A stretch of DNA of 64,000 nt from Uloborus plumipes (lineage: Eukaryota; Arthropoda; Arachnida; Araneae; Uloboridae): NCBI GenBank assembly GCA_038373865.1, contig JAXGGA010004672.1:21663-85662 (forward strand). Reading direction: 5' to 3'. Positions within the stretch are counted from its first letter, which is position 1. Every line of letters starts with the position of its first letter. The notes below the pieces were generated by a model. The model was not told where the DNA came from. It saw nothing but the letters and a program-made list of their open reading frames with translations, and did no database searches. The position numbers and the translations under genes are program-made. Positions 60,169 to 64,000 of this stretch are shown piece after piece.

Positions 60169-60661
60169 CAGTCGAACGTGTTTATCTCGAACTTGCCTAT
60201 CTTGAAACCCTCTCTATGTCGAAATTTTTCAATTTCCCTGCTTTTACAGCATAAACTTAATGTTTTTTCTCATGCTTATCTCGAATAATTTTTCTCGAAA
60301 ACCTCTATATCTCGAATTTTGACGACTCTCAATTTTGAATTTCATCTCCAGGCACTTTTACAAGCGGTATAACTAGGAGACAAAAATCATCTTTCGCACA
60401 ATCATTCAGAGATTATGTTCGTACTTAAAGATATGCACTAACTTGCTACCGATAAAGTCATCACAATTAGTAAAACGTGGACTCACAACATGTCGTACAG
60501 TAAAATGTTCAATAATATCAATGCAAAACAATCTATTAAGTATTTGACTTTGTCCCAATTGCTTATTTTGGTAAATTTTATTACAACCTCTGTATCTCGA
60601 AACCTCCGTATCTCGAATTTTTCTTCTGTCCCGTGAAATTCAAGACAGACAGGTTTGACTG
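60169..60661. mobile_element. pogo-like MITE inside the hAT element
   Basis: The left end CAGTCGAACGTGTTTATCTC and the complement of the right end CAGTCAAACCTG are flanked by TA (60167-60168, 60662-60663). Repeated 'tatctcgaa' blocks near both ends are typical of pogo/Tigger elements. It is 493 bp and non-coding. Confidence 0.8.
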
Positions 60662-60858
60662 TAATTTAAATTTCCTCTTTTAAATAAATGTACACCTGTT
60701 AACAACGTTGCAACATTTTTCATGAGTCGATACTTTTCTCTTTGGCGTAATGCTTTTAGGTAACCTCTCAATTTCGCAAAGAGTAAAATTTTTGAATTAA
60801 ATGCCTACTAATATAATAGGAAAATAATATTAGATCCTAAATTAGATCTCCAACTTTT

Positions 60859-61646
60859 TACTTCCTTTTACGTAGTAAAGGAAGTATTGTGATCACGAAA
60901 AAAATTTCACTCAAATTTCGGTCTAAATTTTGACGTTGCTCACCCCTGAATGAATGTCGCGTAGTTTTTTCGACCTGTCAGCACGTGCATATGTACCTAA
61001 CAATATACAAACAACCGAAAAATCAATTTCGACCACCCCCGAGTAAATTACGACGAGTTTTCTCGTGACGTCTGTATGTACGTATGTGCGGATGTATGTG
61101 CGGGTGTATGTGCGGATGTATGTGCGTATGTGGCTCGCATAACTCAAAAACTATGTGCCGTAGAAACTTCTAGCTTGGTATGTAGGATCTGAGGCGGGTC
61201 TAGTTGTGCACCTCCCCTTGTGATTGCATTCGAATGTTCCCAAAGGGGTCTTTTACCCCTTTTTTTGGGGTAAATCAATGTTAATTTCAATACAGACTCA
61301 AGTGATATGAATTGGCGCCACCACTTGGCGACATGTCGCCAAGATTTTGGTCGCCAAGTGTTTGACGCCAACTTGGCGACATATCGCCAAGTTGGCGACA
61401 AATTTGGCGAAAAAATTATTTTTTGAATTTGGATTCAACTTGGCGCTATTGGCGATATTTTGCGAAAAATTCACTAAATGATATTAAAATCAGCAATATT
61501 TAGAAAAATAACCATTGTAAAATATTTTTTGCATTGTTTCGTGGTAGATTAGGGGAGTAAATATTTGAATTGTTACCTTACTCACTCCAAGCACTTTTTT
61601 TAACACTTAAGGCAACTACTAAGAAATTTACACGTAAAAGGAAGTA
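60859..61646. mobile_element. Second TIR element with palindromic head
   Basis: The left end TACTTCCTTTTACG (60859-60872) is followed by an inverted copy (AAAGGAAGTA, 60877-60886). The right end CGTAAAAGGAAGTA (61633-61646) is its exact complement. Inside are a GTAT/GTGC microsatellite (61069-61135), the module 'actcaaaaactatgtgccgt', and a cluster of TTGGCGAC/GTCGCCAA palindromes (61324-61420). The plan matches the element at 56002, whose terminus ACTTTCTTCTA is similar (nine of eleven positions). There is no coding capacity. Confidence 0.75.
61324..61420. repeat. Cluster of TTGGCGAC palindromes
   Basis: CTTGGCGACATGTCGCCAAG (61324-61343) is a perfect 20-bp palindrome. A nearly perfect one, ACTTGGCGACATATCGCC, begins at 61371, and further GTCGCCAA/TTGGCGAC half-copies fill the interval. 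Such clusters may be protein-binding repeats of the mobile element. Confidence 0.9.
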
Positions 61647-62059
61647 GTGTGGGGTCCATACCAGATTGTTTTCTTTTTAATTTCATGTCAAGTTAACGTA
61701 ATTAATAATATGTTAATGTAATTTTTCTAACAATAATATGAAACTTTGTTCAAAAAATTGGATAAATTTCGAAATTATTTTGGCAAAACTAGGAAAACGG
61801 AAAAAATTAAATTTTCTCTGGAAGACAAACTAGTAACTATTTCTAAAATCGGAATTGTAAAAGAAAGAAAAAAAAGCAATGATTGTGAAATTTGTAGTAT
61901 TAAAAATGATCCCTTATGAGCATTAATCGGCTGGGCCGATTAATCGGCCGATTGTCAAAAGCCGATTGATCGGTAATCGGTAATCGGCCAATTTGCTTAT
62001 CGGTGCATCCCTAATGCCAGTATTGTACTGAAAAACAACAGCTTTTTTTTTTGCAGTGG

Positions 62060-63174
62060 ATAAAAGCGTTTTTAAAAGCGAAAGAGTTAATTGTTGATAA
62101 GAGAAACGCAACGTAATGCTTAGCACTTTGCTTGGATTTACATTTATTTCAATTACATTAGTAAATACAAGGTATGAAATAAATTTTTATAAAAAGCCAG
62201 TGAGTCTATTGTTGAATTAGAAAGTAGCAAACGTCAAATACAGTAAACCTTTTGCTAAGAAAGTGCTCGTGAAAATAGTACTTTTACGAATGGGGGCAGA
62301 ACAATAGCGTAATTGCGCGTAATAACTGGAGCATTCAAATAAGCAATTTAAAGTATTATTTTTCTAGGAAACTTTTTTTCTTATTTAAATGAGAAAAGGA
62401 TCGTTGAATCAAATGGTAAATACGTTAAATTAATAATGAGAATCTTATAAGAAGATATGTTATGGAAATTTTTTGAATAATCACAATGCAGCAAAATTTT
62501 GATAAATTACACATGAAAAGGATTTTATTGAAACGGATAAAATAAAATTCCATTTTGGAAATGTCTACATAATAATGAATAGACCAATGGCAAGTAAGCA
62601 AAACATTAACAGTTGCCGATTGATAATTTACTTTTTAGAAGAGCATTCTTCTTTTTGAAATTGAGATTGAATGATAATTTAAATTAAAGAATTAATACAT
62701 AGAAAGTATAAACATATATTTATTTATAGGGAATTTATTTATTCATTCATTTAGTTATGTAAAAGAATATTTCATTTTGATACTGAAAACAAAACTATAG
62801 TTTGAAATTTTCTGACGTAGGGTCTATGGGAGTATTTCTTTTGGAAAAGTTTTTAACTCAGTTATAACGAATTTAATATTTTTAGTTTCATTTCAGAAGC
62901 ATGTAGGAGAATTTTGTTTAAATTAAGCTATTTAAGCTGTGGATTCTTATTAAAAGAAAACGTAATTTTTGGTGCAAAATGTTCATTTTGAAATGGAGCT
63001 GAGCTGTTCGTTCTAAAAACAATGCAACAATCAGACTCGTAATGGATAGAATGCTCGAAAAGAGTATTTAAAATCCAGTTTAATTTAAGCACAGCAAGTC
63101 CTGGAAGAACAAAAAGTAAATGAAAAAATGGTTTAACGGAACTGTTAACTACATCAGAAAGCTATATCAAAAGC

Positions 63175-63215
<41 letters not shown>

Positions 63216-63400
63216 TTGCAGAGCGTATTTGCTTTTAAAATGTGGGATAGAATTTTCAATGTAAAATAAAAAAAAAATGCATAAATAAAAGCATACGAGA
63301 CGCATTGCAGATTTTCAGGAAAAATCTTTCCGTATTTGCATTCTCAAGTTACATTCACAAATGTAATTAAGAATAAAAGTGAAATTGAGTGTGTTTATTA
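62060..63400. other. AT-rich stretch with (TTA)n
   Basis: The stretch contains no supported feature except a TTA trinucleotide tract at about 63175-63216. Confidence 0.55.
63175..63216. repeat. (TTA)n microsatellite
   Basis: About thirteen to fourteen uninterrupted TTA units. Confidence 0.95.
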
Positions 63401-63407
63401 TACAACT

Positions 63408-63864
63408 CAGTGGCGTATTCAGGGGGTTGGCTGATAAGGCTGCAGCCCCCTCCGAAATTTTCCAAACAAATTTCTAAAAATTAAGCTAAAATCGTTTATT
63501 TACTTTATAATTTTTTGTCTTTCCTTTCTTGCTGAAATCAAGACTTGAGAATTTCTTTTGAAAAAAAAATTAAAAGAAAGGGGAAAAAAGTAAATTCCTT
63601 CTTCCTTTTTTATCTCTCCATTAAACTGTGCGTGACGTGTATGTTATCTTATAATTCAATTTTGTTGCCATTTATTAAAAATGTATTTCAGAAACACCAA
63701 TTAATGCTTGTTCATTCATCTATATCTGTTAAATAAATTTCAACAAATGTGTGATTGAAACCCAATATTAGGAATATAGTAAAATAAATGGCAAAATTAA
63801 TGTTATTTAATGAGTGTCTGCTCAGCCCCCTCCCCCCGAAATGATTTGTATGCGTACGAAGCTG
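63408..63864. mobile_element. hAT-type element, relative of 26844-27542
   Basis: The left end CAGTGGCGTATTCAGGGGG and subterminal 'gctgcagccccctccgaaat' match the element at 26844, as do interior phrases such as 'tttcagaaacacc' with 'gcttgttcattc'. The right end is worn (complement CAGCTTCGTACGCATAC). Flanks ATACAACT and TACAGCAT are not a clear duplication. At 457 bp it is shorter by internal deletion. Confidence 0.8.
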
Positions 63865-63894
63865 TACAGCATCATATGAGTAGATATAAAAGGC

Positions 63895-64000
63895 CGGTTC
63901 TAGGACAGGAGGCGGCTATGCGGCTGTAGCCGCCTCCCAGAGCCACCTCCCGCCACCTCCCACAGCCTCCTCCCGCCGCCACCTCCCAGAGCCACCTCCC
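63895..64000. repeat. GC-rich tandem repeat cut by window edge
   Basis: An 11-bp stem GGAGGCGGCTA/TAGCCGCCTCC (63908-63918, 63927-63937) opens the block. Repeats of 'agagccacctccc' and 'gccacctccc' follow up to the last base. The right boundary lies outside the window, so the class of repeat is not known. Confidence 0.8.

Larger units (their letters stand above)
59533..62013. mobile_element. hAT element (GGATGCACCG ends) nested in CACTG MITE
   Basis: The exact 8-bp duplication ATGCCAGT lies at 59525-59532 and 62014-62021. Ends are TACGGATGCACCG and, as complement of the right end, TAGGGATGCACCG. Subterminal regions are dense with ATCGGC/GCCGAT motifs, probable transposase-binding repeats. 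At 2481 bp it has no transposase frame. Its interior is occupied by a pogo-like MITE (60169-60661) and a palindromic-head element (60859-61646). Confidence 0.92.
59335..62058. mobile_element. CACTGTAAAA-type MITE carrying nested insertions
   Basis: The left end CACTGTAAAAAATAGATG and the right end TTTTTTGCAGTG define the host MITE. It is split at 59525-59532 and 62014-62021 by a hAT element and its duplication. Without that insertion the MITE would be about 235 bp. Family motifs ('gctagttttacagtttatta') flank the break. Confidence 0.85.

Noticed and set aside
1..64000. CRISPR arrays, operons, prokaryotic terminators or viral gene blocks
   Set aside because: Nothing in the window has direct repeats with regular spacers or dense collinear genes; the sequence is plainly eukaryotic nuclear DNA.

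Overview
The window is AT-rich eukaryotic DNA with no bacterial or viral gene organisation. Short random ORFs, many A/T homopolymers, abundant small DNA transposons and one spliced coding exon point to an arthropod nuclear genome. A chelicerate such as a spider is my best guess from the repeat style, but this is inference. Most of the 64 kb is intronic or intergenic: transposon relics, microsatellites, and short GC-rich islands that resemble regulatory DNA.

Gene content is small. The only convincing host coding sequence is a minus-strand exon at 28469-28567. It has a good acceptor, an in-frame stop before its ATG, 29 codons and a consensus GTAAGT donor, so it is probably the first coding exon of a gene running toward lower coordinates. 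The gene is not identified. A GC-rich island at 31560-31990 with a CRE palindrome, about 3.3 kb upstream, could be its promoter and 5' UTR exon. Transposon-derived coding relics are a P-element/THAP9-type transposase C-terminus (33255-34103, minus) and a BED-like zinc finger inside a hAT element (43234-43473, minus).

Layout. 1-8 kb: AT-rich DNA, a GTCT microsatellite with its linked module, decayed hAT-like ends and a GC island. 8-23 kb: a pogo-like MITE, a MULE-like element with a 10-bp target duplication, a small piggyBac-like MITE, and islands with YY1, NRF1 and homeodomain motifs. 22.9-28.6 kb: a palindromic MITE, a hAT with 8-bp target duplication, a TIR MITE and the coding exon. 31-35 kb: the CpG-rich island, a pogo-like relic, the P transposase relic and a 651-bp near-perfect fold-back element. 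37-46 kb: a minisatellite, a hAT nested in a CACTGTAAAA MITE, three more hAT or fold-back insertions, and a second CACTG MITE. 48-54 kb: a TIR MITE, a hAT with perfect 11-bp ends, and a roughly 280-bp satellite. 54.5-62 kb: two TIR elements with palindromic heads (one carrying five 144-bp tandem units), more CACTG MITEs, a 97-nt symmetric stem-loop and a three-level transposon nest. The right edge ends in a hAT relic and a GC-rich tandem repeat cut by the window.

The transposons form a layered record. Exact 8-bp target duplications let several hAT elements be dated relative to the MITEs they entered. The least familiar material is the family with palindromic heads, GTCT-type microsatellites and a recurring short core module.
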